Notes under the pieces: model-generated
What the model was told of the DNA's origin: nothing
Seen by the model: only the letters and a program-made list of their open reading frames with translations
The model's database searches: none
Position numbers and translations under genes: made by a program
In this document: positions 1-5,303 of the stretch, one piece after another
Layout of the letters: each line of letters starts with the position of its first letter
Position numbering within the stretch: position 1 is the first letter of the stretch
Source: Oscillospiraceae bacterium
Lineage (GTDB): Bacteria; Bacillota; Clostridia; Christensenellales; Aristaeellaceae
DNA length: 5,303 nucleotides
Reading direction: 5' to 3'
Assembly (NCBI GenBank): GCA_031282605.1
Contig: JAITDK010000176.1
Coordinates: 1 to 5,303, forward strand

Positions 1-33
1 TCTGCGGACTCGCGTCCGCTTCGCGCTGCGCGC
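1..33 (+). repeat. Dispersed GC-rich palindromic repeat, copy 1 (at left edge, within partial CDS)
   Basis: This copy matches 3779-3811 at 29 of 33 positions and may continue past the left edge. It contains its own perfect stem GCGGAC-TCGC-GTCCGC (4-19). In the minus-strand reading of the partial tail gene it encodes the low-complexity end AQREADASPQ without a stop codon in the visible part. It and copy 2 flank the whole tail-tip operon as direct repeats. Confidence 0.5.
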
Positions 34-346
34 CGCCGGTTCCGTCGGACGACTCGCAGCCAGGAGCGTCCGCGCGCACGGTTATCCATAGCGCGCCGCT
101 CACGGCCAGGTCAGTTTCCTCCAGCGTATAGCTGATCTCAAGATCGCTGTCGGCGTGTAGCCCCACCGCCGCCGGGTATGCCCATCCATCCGAGCGCCGA
201 GCGTGAATCGAGTACACCGCGCCCGGTATCCGTCTCTCCGCCCTCGAAACGTCTATGATCAACTCCGACGACAGCGACTCTCCCGCCGTGCCGAACCAAT
301 GCATCGCCTCCTGCTGCTGGCCCCAAACCAAACATATCTTCTCCAT
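1..346 (-). CDS. Phage tail/baseplate-adjacent protein, BppU-like N-terminal domain (partial, runs off left edge)
   Basis: The first 115 codons are visible and the 3' end lies outside the window. The ATG at 346 follows a GGGAGG Shine-Dalgarno (356-351) and begins 27 nt after the stop of the preceding baseplate gene, so it is the fourth gene of the tail operon. The protein starts MEKICLVWGQQQ. It then shows an alternating beta-strand pattern with a central segment ending GWAYPAA (residues about 54-60), followed by an 'ETDLAVSG' turn (about 77-84) and a further strand ALWITVRA. This pattern resembles the small beta-sandwich domain seen beside or within clostridial siphophage baseplate proteins (BppU / DUF2479-like); the match is by memory of pattern, not by search. 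After residue about 95 the sequence becomes low-complexity (Ser, Asp, Gly, Ala) because it enters a GC-rich repeat at positions 1-33. No catalytic motif is seen. A structural role in the tail tip is inferred from position and fold pattern; the frame and start are well supported. Confidence 0.72.
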   Translation of the reverse strand, partial: MEKICLVWGQQQEAMHWFGTAGESLSSELIIDVSRAERRIPGAVYSIHARRSDGWAYPAAVGLHADSDLEISYTLEETDLAVSGALWITVRADAPGCESSDGTGGAQREADASPQ

Positions 347-373
347 AGTACCTCCCGCCCAGCGTTCTTTTGT

Positions 374-1360
374 TTATACCCTTATACCGGTAACTATTAC
401 CGTATAGTTCACCGTGTGCGCGGGTTTCCTGACCGCGTACAGCGTTACTGTCCCTGATCCCGCCGCGCCCGATCCCATTACGGGTTCCTTCAGGCTGTCG
501 GCGCTGACGATCACCGCCACGTCCGTGTCCGTATATGTGACGGCGGGATGCGCCGCGGTCGCCTGCCACAGTCCCAGCGTCTCGTTCGCCGTCCAGTCGC
601 CGGGATCGATGGAGCCGGTTTCGCGCGCCTTCTCGTAAACGACGTTCTCCTGGGATTCGGCCAAATTCTCCACGTCCGTCTGCAGTATCGCCACTGCCGA
701 GGCCAGCTGAGCCGCTGCGTTACCGTCCAGCAAGCCCTGCACGGTCGACAGCCAATCCTCGAACTGCTCGAAGGCGCCGTCCTGCCAGCCCTCCGACTCT
801 TGCTGGATTCCCTCGAACCACTCCGCCCACGCCGCCTCAAACTGCGCGAACAGCCCCTCCGCGCCGACCTCTATCAGCGAGTGCATTACGCCGCATACCG
901 CCGCGTTCCACCGAGTGTCCGTTATGTCCATCTGACCGATCCCCGTCGCCGTGGGCGCGACCGCTATCCGCGCCAGCATCAGCTCCCATGCGTGATCGTC
1001 TCGCTGCAGCGACGGCGTCGACGGCTGCGAGGCCGGTTCGCCCTTGATTAATCGCTCCTCTATCGTGCGCGCGTCGAAGTCGCAGCGTATCACCGCCGCA
1101 TCGATCCTGGGCAGCGCGCCGTCCGGCGGAATCACGGTCAATAGTTTCTCGGACGCGTTCACGCCCACATGACCCTTTACCGCGCATCGCCCCGGTTGGA
1201 TCCCCAGCTGCCAGCCGCCCAGCGCCTTGACCATCATGCTCGTCCCAGGCGACGGATGAACCCCGTCCGTTATCACGCTGGCCAGCATCGCGGCTATATC
1301 CTCCGCGTCGTATACCCTATCGCCGTTCACCGCGTTGAACGGTATCATCAAGTCCAACAT
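374..1360 (-). CDS. Siphophage baseplate / receptor-binding-type tail protein
   Basis: 328 residues. The ATG at 1360 is preceded by an excellent AAAGGAGG site with a 7-nt spacer, 42 nt after the Gp37-like gene. The N-terminal third has the conserved layout of clostridial phage baseplate proteins: 'GDRVYDAEDIA' near residue 13, a 'VKALGGWQLGIQPGRCAVKG' strand set at about 44-63, 'PRIDAAVIRCDFDARTI' at 84-100, then 'AWELMLARIAV' and 'ITDTRWNAAVCG' at 124-157. From about 165 to 245 it is acidic, amphipathic and probably helical or coiled-coil (FAQFEAAWAEWFEG, FEQFEDWLSTVQGLL). Residues 250-328 form a separate C-terminal beta-rich piece (LWQATAAHPAVTYTDTDVAVIV, TVTLYAVRKPAHTVNYTVIVTG) that I do not recognise. 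In such proteins the N-terminus docks on the tail tip and the C-terminus is usually the variable, host-contacting part; that split is inferred here. No enzymatic motif is seen. The alternative name is simply phage structural protein. Confidence 0.82.
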   Translation of the reverse strand: MLDLMIPFNAVNGDRVYDAEDIAAMLASVITDGVHPSPGTSMMVKALGGWQLGIQPGRCAVKGHVGVNASEKLLTVIPPDGALPRIDAAVIRCDFDARTIEERLIKGEPASQPSTPSLQRDDHAWELMLARIAVAPTATGIGQMDITDTRWNAAVCGVMHSLIEVGAEGLFAQFEAAWAEWFEGIQQESEGWQDGAFEQFEDWLSTVQGLLDGNAAAQLASAVAILQTDVENLAESQENVVYEKARETGSIDPGDWTANETLGLWQATAAHPAVTYTDTDVAVIVSADSLKEPVMGSGAAGSGTVTLYAVRKPAHTVNYTVIVTGIRV

Positions 1361-1402
1361 GACTGCGCCTCCTTTGTATGCCGAGGGGAAAGCGGTTCGT
1401 TC

Positions 1403-2698
1403 CTATATGCGCCCCAGTGCCGCACGCCTGGTTATGACGCCTCTATCGTATCGCACCTCCAGCGCACGTACCCTGGCCGCCGTATCTACCCCCCAGCGCC
1501 TGGCGCGCACCCTGACTATATCGCCCAGCGTCAGCTCCGATCCGATCCGCTCGCCCTGTTCGATCGTGCCCGATACCGTTACTCCCCGCGCGCAGGCTCG
1601 CATTTCATTCAGCGCGAACGCCTTCAGCGTCCCCGTGTACTGCGTGTTGGTCAGCTGAGACGATCCGCCGCCGCTGCCAGGCGGCTTGCCTATCGCGCTG
1701 CCAGACCCGTCGGTCACGCTTGCGGCCGCATACCTTACCGCTCGCTCGAACCGATCCAGCCCCGATGCGCGCGTCCCCGTATGCTCCAATTGATTGTCGA
1801 CGGCTATCTTCTTCGTTACCCCCGTCGCGTCCGCCTCTCCAATCACGTACATCACATTGACGAACCCTTCCGAGCTGTCGACAGCCGTCAGTTCCATGAA
1901 GTTGTCATACTCCGGATCCAGCGCCGCCGGATCCAGAGCGTCCTCGTCAAACCGATCCGCTCCCTCGTACAGCTCCAGCCTCATCGCGCACGACGCCGGT
2001 TCAAACGCCGTCCTGACGCCCAGCCCGCTGCCGCCGCATATGATCCGCACCGCCTCCAGCAGCGTCTCTCCCGACGTCAGGTACGCCGCGGTCTCACCCA
2101 GGCCGTCGGCCTGCGTCATGCTCCATCCCGGAAAGGCCCGCGCCGCGTCGCCGAACACGTCCTCCGTCATCTTGCGTATGATAAACCCCGCCGTTCCCGT
2201 GTAATACGTCACGTCCGGCAGGCACCGCCGCTCCAATAGCGCGGTCAGCGATCGGCCCTTCGCCGTTGCCTCAGCGCCGCCATGCCGCCGCGTCAGCGTC
2301 ACCGTATCCAGTATGTACGCCTCGTCGCTATGCTGCGGCCAGACGATCTGCCCCGGCGACAGTCGGCTCGAGTCGTCCAGCGGGGTTAGCGGCGCCGTAA
2401 ACTCTATCTCTCCCGGCGCGTCATACCGCCTCATAGAGTTCAGCCGCGAATACTGATCGATGATCCCCAGCGCCGCGTTCGACTTCGCGTCAAATATCCA
2501 CAATCCCATATCCGTCCGCTCCTTTGTAAATCCGCGCCGACGCGTCATTAGTATTTCCACTCTCGTCCCTTCGTCAAGACGCCGCACGCTTTGCACAGCG
2601 TCCCACGTCCTGACGATAGCGCTGACGAACTGTATGCCGATCGCCGCGAGTCCGACCGCGAACGCAATCGTCAGCAGCAGCTTCGTCGTCCGGTTCAA
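1403..2698 (-). CDS. ReqiPepy6 Gp37-like siphovirus tail-tip protein with N-terminal membrane-helix extension
   Basis: 431 residues if translation begins at TTG 2698, which sits 8 nt after an AGGAGG that overlaps the stop of the Dit gene. The recognisable Gp37-like family sequence begins only at Met64 (position 2509) with 'MGLWIFDAKSNAALGIID', then 'MRRYDAPGEIEFTAPL' and 'LSPGQIVW'. A 'YILDTVTLTRR' strand and 'AKGRSLTALLERR' follow (about 132-160), which is the usual layout of this tail-tip family. A second good start exists there: ATG 2509 with AAAGGAG at a 9-nt spacing. Residues 1-63 carry a hydrophobic helix (about 7-29, LLLTIAFAVGLAAIGIQFVSA) and a basic linker, which is not usual for the family. 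A Gly/Ser/Pro linker at about 327-347 separates the C-terminal beta region (GTIEQGERIGSELTLGDIVRVRARRWGVDT). The role is tail-tip or hub structural protein beneath Dit. The family call is firm; which start is used, or whether both are, is open. The short form would be 368 residues. Confidence 0.85.
   Translation of the reverse strand: MNRTTKLLLTIAFAVGLAAIGIQFVSAIVRTWDAVQSVRRLDEGTRVEILMTRRRGFTKERTDMGLWIFDAKSNAALGIIDQYSRLNSMRRYDAPGEIEFTAPLTPLDDSSRLSPGQIVWPQHSDEAYILDTVTLTRRHGGAEATAKGRSLTALLERRCLPDVTYYTGTAGFIIRKMTEDVFGDAARAFPGWSMTQADGLGETAAYLTSGETLLEAVRIICGGSGLGVRTAFEPASCAMRLELYEGADRFDEDALDPAALDPEYDNFMELTAVDSSEGFVNVMYVIGEADATGVTKKIAVDNQLEHTGTRASGLDRFERAVRYAAASVTDGSGSAIGKPPGSGGGSSQLTNTQYTGTLKAFALNEMRACARGVTVSGTIEQGERIGSELTLGDIVRVRARRWGVDTAARVRALEVRYDRGVITRRAALGRI
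2519..2525 (-). promoter_or_regulatory. Internal ribosome binding site of the Gp37-like gene
   Basis: On the minus strand the bases read AAAGGAG, nine bases before an in-frame ATG at 2509-2507. That ATG coincides exactly with the first residue of the conserved Gp37-like domain. This decides the likely start of the core tail protein and suggests that the upstream 63 codons are either a separate function fused in frame or the beginning of a longer second isoform. The sequence and spacing are seen directly; use in vivo is inferred. Confidence 0.6.
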
Positions 2699-2710
2699 TC
2701 CATGTCCCTC

Positions 2711-3601
2711 CTAAACGCTCAAGTATTTCGGCTTGAACGACACTGTTGCGGTCAAGGCGTCGCCGCCTGACGCAGCCTCCGCCCTCAGCAGGTTATCGCC
2801 CGGTTCCAGCTGCAGGAACACGCTGTCCGGATCGATGTACCTCATACCGCCGACCGTCGTTCCGTCGGCGTGAACGTATCGCGCGTACCTCTCGCCCGCT
2901 TCCGTGCCGATCTCGAAGGCGCCGCCCGCCTCCAGCGTGGCCGTAATCCGCATCGCCTCGCCCGTTGCGGGTCGGATCACCGCCGGACGCTCCACATCGT
3001 CGGCGGCGAACAGCCTGATCGTCATTCCCGTGATCACGTCGCCGGGGTTGACCACGTTCGCCGTCGTGCCGGACGCTCTGCCGCCGAACTGGAATCCATC
3101 CACGATGCTCCACGGGAAGGCTACCCCGCCGATCCATCCAGTCAGGTTCGCCGCAACCCCGCCGTCAGTGTCCTCCCACCACGGCGACGGCGCGATCAGC
3201 GACGCCGTGAACCTCGACCCATCGGCCTTGTCAAACGCCAGCCCGCTCTCCGCCGCACAGCCTATCCTCCGCTCGAACACGCCGCCCGCCTCGCCGCGCC
3301 GCAGCGTCAGCCACCCTGCCTCAAACGGCGAGAAGCACGCCGTCAGCCGCCGCCGATTCTCCGGTACGTTAACCGCGATGAATCCCTCCAACACGATCGA
3401 CCGTCGGTTTATACGGTTGGATACCAGCACAGATCCCGCGCGCTCCGGCGGATCGATCACGTAGGCCTCCGACCGCAGGTCATACAATCCCTGCGCCGCC
3501 GTGAGTATGAACGGCGACATCCACGAATCAAGCATATTTACCGCATCCGCCGTTTCCAGCGTTATACCGCACCCTCGCGCATTCTGATAAATCAATTCCA
3601 T
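2711..3601 (-). CDS. Siphovirus distal tail protein (Dit / Sipho_tail family)
   Basis: 296 residues, a normal length for a short Dit. The ATG at 3601 is preceded by a GAGGGGG tract (about 3615-3608) and is the first gene after the leftward promoter. The N-terminal domain (about 1-135) contains 'INRRSIVLEGFI' (64-75) and 'FSPFEAGWLTLRR' (90-102). 'FTASLIAPSPWWED' (131-144) marks the hinge. The C-terminal galectin-like domain has 'NPGDVITGMTIRLFA' (185-199), 'MRYIDPDSVFLQLEPGDNLL' (253-272) and ends 'FKPKYLSV'. Those last elements (a 'LxPGDN' turn followed by a final strand ending in an aromatic) are typical of siphovirus tail component C-termini. Known members form the ring between the tail tube and the tip proteins and provide the platform for the Gp37-like and baseplate proteins encoded next. 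The stop TAG overlaps the Shine-Dalgarno of the following gene, suggesting translational coupling. A tape-measure gene, the usual upstream neighbour, is absent. Confidence 0.88.
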   Translation of the reverse strand: MELIYQNARGCGITLETADAVNMLDSWMSPFILTAAQGLYDLRSEAYVIDPPERAGSVLVSNRINRRSIVLEGFIAVNVPENRRRLTACFSPFEAGWLTLRRGEAGGVFERRIGCAAESGLAFDKADGSRFTASLIAPSPWWEDTDGGVAANLTGWIGGVAFPWSIVDGFQFGGRASGTTANVVNPGDVITGMTIRLFAADDVERPAVIRPATGEAMRITATLEAGGAFEIGTEAGERYARYVHADGTTVGGMRYIDPDSVFLQLEPGDNLLRAEAASGGDALTATVSFKPKYLSV

Positions 3602-3626
3602 CCCGCGCCCCCCTCACGGCCGGTTT

Positions 3627-3636
3627 ACAACCAACG
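3627..3636 (-). promoter_or_regulatory. Extra operator-like half-site near the predicted transcription start
   Basis: The minus-strand sequence CGTTGGTTGT differs by one base from CGTTAGTTGT in the left arm of the dyad (3664-3655), and the right arm reads ATTTAGTTGT on the plus strand (3686-3695). It lies about 28 bp from the left-arm copy and begins about at the predicted +1. This suggests that one protein contacts three half-sites around the promoter. Ten bases is short, so chance similarity is possible. Confidence 0.35.
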
Positions 3637-3643
3637 CATGTAT

Positions 3644-3672
3644 ATACTACACCAACAACTAACGTTTGTCAA
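3644..3672 (-). promoter_or_regulatory. Predicted sigma-A/sigma-70 promoter of the tail-tip operon
   Basis: Read on the minus strand, a perfect -35 TTGACA (3672-3667) is followed by a 17-nt spacer and a -10 TAGTAT (3649-3644), which matches 4 of 6 consensus bases. The predicted start is near 3637, giving a leader of about 36 nt before the Dit ATG at 3601. It is the only strong promoter-like pair I see for the leftward genes. The -35 box lies inside the dyad at 3655-3695, so transcription is probably controlled by a DNA-binding protein. Promoter use is inferred from sequence alone. Confidence 0.7.
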
Positions 3673-3695
3673 TACGTTAGACAAAATTTAGTTGT
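3655..3695. promoter_or_regulatory. 41-bp imperfect dyad, probable operator (or recombinase site)
   Basis: The dyad is centred on 3675. ACAACTAA (3655-3662) pairs with TTAGTTGT (3688-3695), and TTTGTC (3665-3670) pairs with GACAAA (3680-3685), so 15 of 20 opposed positions are complementary. A second, overlapping perfect inverted repeat is CTAACGT (3659-3665) with ACGTTAG (3674-3680). There is also a 12-nt direct repeat, ACGTTTGTCAAT / ACGTTAGACAAA (3662-3685), with 9 matches of 12. The element covers the -35 box of the leftward promoter, which is the usual placement for a repressor operator. No candidate regulator gene is in the window. A serine-recombinase-type site is a less likely alternative based only on size and symmetry. 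Confidence 0.6.
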
Positions 3696-3762
3696 GGATC
3701 GGGCTGCAGGCGTGGGGATAATCTTGACCGCTTTATGCGTCTAATGGTTAAGAGTAGTTGGG

Positions 3763-3781
3763 AGAATCCCTTCGGGATTCT
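3763..3781. other. Perfect 8-bp hairpin with TTC loop in the intergenic region
   Basis: AGAATCCC (3763-3770) and GGGATTCT (3774-3781) are exact inverse complements separated by TTC. No T-run follows in either direction, so it is not a convincing intrinsic terminator. It abuts the GC-rich hairpin at 3782-3814, and both would lie in the 5' leader of the rightward gene. It may be the left part of a dispersed palindromic element or a leader RNA structure. The stem is seen directly; the function is unknown. Confidence 0.55.
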
Positions 3782-3811
3782 GCAGATACGCGCCCGCTTC
3801 GCGCTGCGCGC
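3779..3811 (+). repeat. Dispersed GC-rich palindromic repeat, copy 2 (intergenic)
   Basis: These 33 bases match positions 1-33 in the same orientation with four differences, including an identical run of 18 (3794-3811 versus 16-33). The copy forms most of an interrupted hairpin at 3782-3814: GCAG/CTGC, CGCGC/GCGCG and CGC/GCG around a TTC loop. It ends eight bases before the GGAGGAG of the rightward gene. REP-type dispersed repeats have this look. The copy number elsewhere in the genome cannot be judged from here. Confidence 0.55.
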
Positions 3812-3830
3812 TGCAACTGGAGGAGTTATC

Positions 3831-5303
3831 ATGTCCGAAACCGCGGTCGCGCCGGCGGCCAATGACGCAGCGGCTAAATACCGCGAGCGTATGCGCAGCA
3901 CAACCGAACAACGCGCGAAAGGATCGGGGGGCGTCCCCGCCCCGAATCGGTCGATTGGAGGCTCAACGCTCAATCAACCGGATGGCGCGCGTTTAATCGC
4001 CGCGCAGCGTGCCCATCCTCGCGGCGATTTGGCGTGGGAACGCGCGCGAGTCGCGGCCCGTCTAACCGAACCCGGCGTGGGTTCAAAGGATGCGATAAAG
4101 CCCGGCCGCGAGACGAGGATGACGGTCGCGTCGAATCCGGCCTCGCGTCCCGAGTCGGCGCGCCGCATAGCCGCCGAAGCCGCGCTGGCAAGACCCATCC
4201 GCCAGTCAGCGCGGATGGATTACGCGGCGGCGCGCCGGGGTCAGGCGCAGTCGTACATCGCGCCGCACCCGACGGATCAATTCAACTGGATTCGTTTGCT
4301 AATAACCTCGTTCCTGGCGGTGGCGATAATGACGGGCGGGGTGTATGTGTTCCTGAACCGGACGGATCAAGGGCAATTCCTGCTGGCGTCGTGGGGTCGA
4401 AACGCCGACGCCGGCGCTTACTCCCGCCTCGGGAGTAAACTGATGAACGAGGGCAGCGTGCCAGGAGCGGTTCGCGCGTTCGAAATAGCGTTGAGTCAGG
4501 ACAGCCAGAACCTGGCGATATTGCTGGATCTGGGCGGCGCGTACGAGGCGAACGATCAGTTTGACCGCGCGGAACTGGCGTACCGACGCGCCATATCGCT
4601 TTATCCTACGGTCTCCGCGCCGTATCAGCGCGTCATCGCGCTGTACCAGATGCAGGAAAAACAGTGGGAAGCGATGCAGTGCATGCAGTACGCGTTCGAT
4701 CAGACGGGCGACGAGGCGTTCAGTCAGATGCTGGCGCAGGCGCGTCCCGATTATCCGCGCGTGTCGGCGTTGGGAGGGGTATACGCCACGCCCATCACCG
4801 TCGAGCTGTCAACCAATCTGAACGACGCGATTATACGCTACACCCTGGACGGCAGCGACCCCTATGTCGGCGAGATATATACGAAAGGCATTTATCTGGA
4901 CGAGCGCGATGAATCATACACGCTGCGCGCCGTCACATTCGTGGATGGACGCGTGTCCAGCGAGCAGAAACAGACCTACACGATCCGAACCGCCGCGCCC
5001 AAGATGCCCGAATCCAACCTGAAGCCGGGCACGTATGACACGGCTCGCACGCTGGCTTTGCGCGCCGAGAAGGATTGCATAATATACTACACGACGGACG
5101 GTTCGCCGGCGACGGTCGATTCAAAGGTATTCGAGCCAGGTTCGATGATCACGCTGCGCAGGAGCAGCGCGACCACGGTGCGCGCGATCGCCGTCGCGCC
5201 CAACGGCAAGGTATCAAACGAGATGAGCATCCGGTATGTCTGCGGAGGCACGGTCAAGACGTCGCTGCTGGAGAAGGACACGTTTGACAAACTGACGCTG
5301 TTT
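3831..5303 (+). CDS. Membrane-anchored TPR protein with two chitobiase/beta-hexosaminidase C-terminal-type domains (partial at 3' end)
   Basis: The frame is open for 491 codons from ATG 3831 to the window end with no stop. The start follows GGAGGAG (3819-3825) at a 5-nt spacing. Residues 1-145 are Ala/Arg-rich, basic, probably disordered and cytoplasmic, with no zinc-ribbon cysteines. Residues about 156-175 (LLITSFLAVAIMTGGVYVFL) form one membrane helix, giving an N-in, C-out topology. Residues about 193-305 are TPR-like helix pairs (YSRLGSKLMNEGSVPGAVRAF, LAILLDLGGAYEANDQFDRA, YQRVIALYQMQEKQWEAMQC). Two beta domains of the chitobiase C-terminal (CHB_HEX_C) type follow. One, at about 312-385, has the hallmark YTLDGSDP (337-344); the other, at about 397-470, has YYTTDGSPAT (419-428). 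Both end in the typical 'tlrAva...G.vS' strand (RAVTFVDGRVSS, RAIAVAPNGKVSN). A new segment begins at about 471. The protein probably acts in extracellular or cell-surface binding; the ligand is unknown. It is transcribed divergently from the phage operon and looks like a host gene. Only a weak promoter is seen (TTGACC at 3724-3729 without a good -10). Confidence 0.88.
   Translation, partial: MSETAVAPAANDAAAKYRERMRSTTEQRAKGSGGVPAPNRSIGGSTLNQPDGARLIAAQRAHPRGDLAWERARVAARLTEPGVGSKDAIKPGRETRMTVASNPASRPESARRIAAEAALARPIRQSARMDYAAARRGQAQSYIAPHPTDQFNWIRLLITSFLAVAIMTGGVYVFLNRTDQGQFLLASWGRNADAGAYSRLGSKLMNEGSVPGAVRAFEIALSQDSQNLAILLDLGGAYEANDQFDRAELAYRRAISLYPTVSAPYQRVIALYQMQEKQWEAMQCMQYAFDQTGDEAFSQMLAQARPDYPRVSALGGVYATPITVELSTNLNDAIIRYTLDGSDPYVGEIYTKGIYLDERDESYTLRAVTFVDGRVSSEQKQTYTIRTAAPKMPESNLKPGTYDTARTLALRAEKDCIIYYTTDGSPATVDSKVFEPGSMITLRRSSATTVRAIAVAPNGKVSNEMSIRYVCGGTVKTSLLEKDTFDKLTLF

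Noticed and set aside
1169..2239. Long plus-strand open frame of about 356 codons inside the Gp37-like and baseplate region
   Set aside because: It is the complement of well-supported minus-strand genes, is extremely Arg/His/Pro-rich, has no ribosome binding site and crosses a gene boundary. It is a GC-rich shadow.
2870..3691. Plus-strand open frame opposite the Dit gene and through the promoter
   Set aside because: Arg-rich shadow composition and no ribosome binding site. It would read through the promoter and operator region, and the minus-strand Dit match is clear.
3655..3695. XerC/D dif or phage att core
   Set aside because: The dyad has no resemblance to the dif consensus I know, no integrase is in view and no second copy is present, so an operator is the simpler reading.
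3627..3695. CRISPR array or iteron cluster
   Set aside because: The repeats are only 10-12 bp, few in number and irregularly spaced around a promoter. There is no spacer-repeat periodicity and no cas or rep gene.
3724..3752. Possible rightward promoter: TTGACC, 17-nt spacer, GTTAAG
   Set aside because: The -35 box is good but the -10 box matches only 3 of 6. An alternative GATAAT at 3717-3722 lacks a matching -35 box. Too weak to list as a feature.
3763..3781. Intrinsic terminator
   Set aside because: The stem is perfect but there is no T-run on either strand, and no gene ends here since the flanking genes diverge.
3677..4198. Minus-strand short open frames opposite the start of the TPR protein
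   Set aside because: They lack Shine-Dalgarno sequences and recognisable domains, and lie opposite a frame with a clear membrane helix and TPR/CHB_HEX domains.
4034..4438. Plus-strand 134-codon frame overlapping the TPR gene
   Set aside because: Out-of-frame shadow of the long 3831-5303 frame, with low-complexity Arg/Gly/Pro content.

Overview
The window looks like moderately high-GC DNA from a Gram-positive anaerobe, most likely a Clostridia-type Bacillota (inference). The reasons are strong GGAGG-type ribosome binding sites, a Firmicutes-style siphophage tail-tip gene set, and a membrane TPR protein with chitobiase-type C-terminal domains, an architecture I associate with gut Clostridia. 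GCG for Ala and ATA for Ile are frequent on both sides, so the phage genes do not stand out from the host-like gene in base use.

Left and centre (1-3601, all on the minus strand, read right to left) is a compact siphovirus tail-tip operon. It holds a distal tail (Dit / Sipho_tail family) protein (3601-2711), a ReqiPepy6 Gp37-like tail-tip protein (2698-1403), a baseplate or receptor-binding-type protein (1360-374), and the start of a fourth small protein that resembles a BppU-type baseplate N-terminal domain (346 to beyond the left edge). Gaps are 12, 42 and 27 nt, and each gene has its own Shine-Dalgarno sequence, so one transcript probably carries all four. In a siphovirus, Dit caps the tail tube, Gp37-like proteins occupy the tail tip or hub position, and the baseplate proteins carry host recognition.

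The junction (3602-3830) is a relatively AT-rich divergent intergenic region. It contains a good sigma-A-type promoter firing left into the tail operon. The -35 box of this promoter lies inside a 41-bp imperfect dyad, and related half-sites surround it. Nearer the right-hand gene lie two back-to-back hairpins. The second contains a 33-nt sequence that recurs with 4 mismatches at the left edge of the window.

Right (3831-5303, plus strand, running off the end) is one long open frame of at least 491 codons. It encodes a basic, Ala/Arg-rich cytoplasmic N-terminus, one membrane helix, TPR-like helices and two chitobiase C-terminal-type beta domains. It looks like a host cell-surface gene rather than a phage gene.

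The most notable points are these. The tail-tip set starts at Dit with its own apparently regulated promoter and no tape-measure gene upstream. The Gp37-like gene has an in-frame membrane-helix extension and a second strong internal start. A dispersed hairpin repeat flanks the tail segment. I did not identify a clearly new defence or mobile system.
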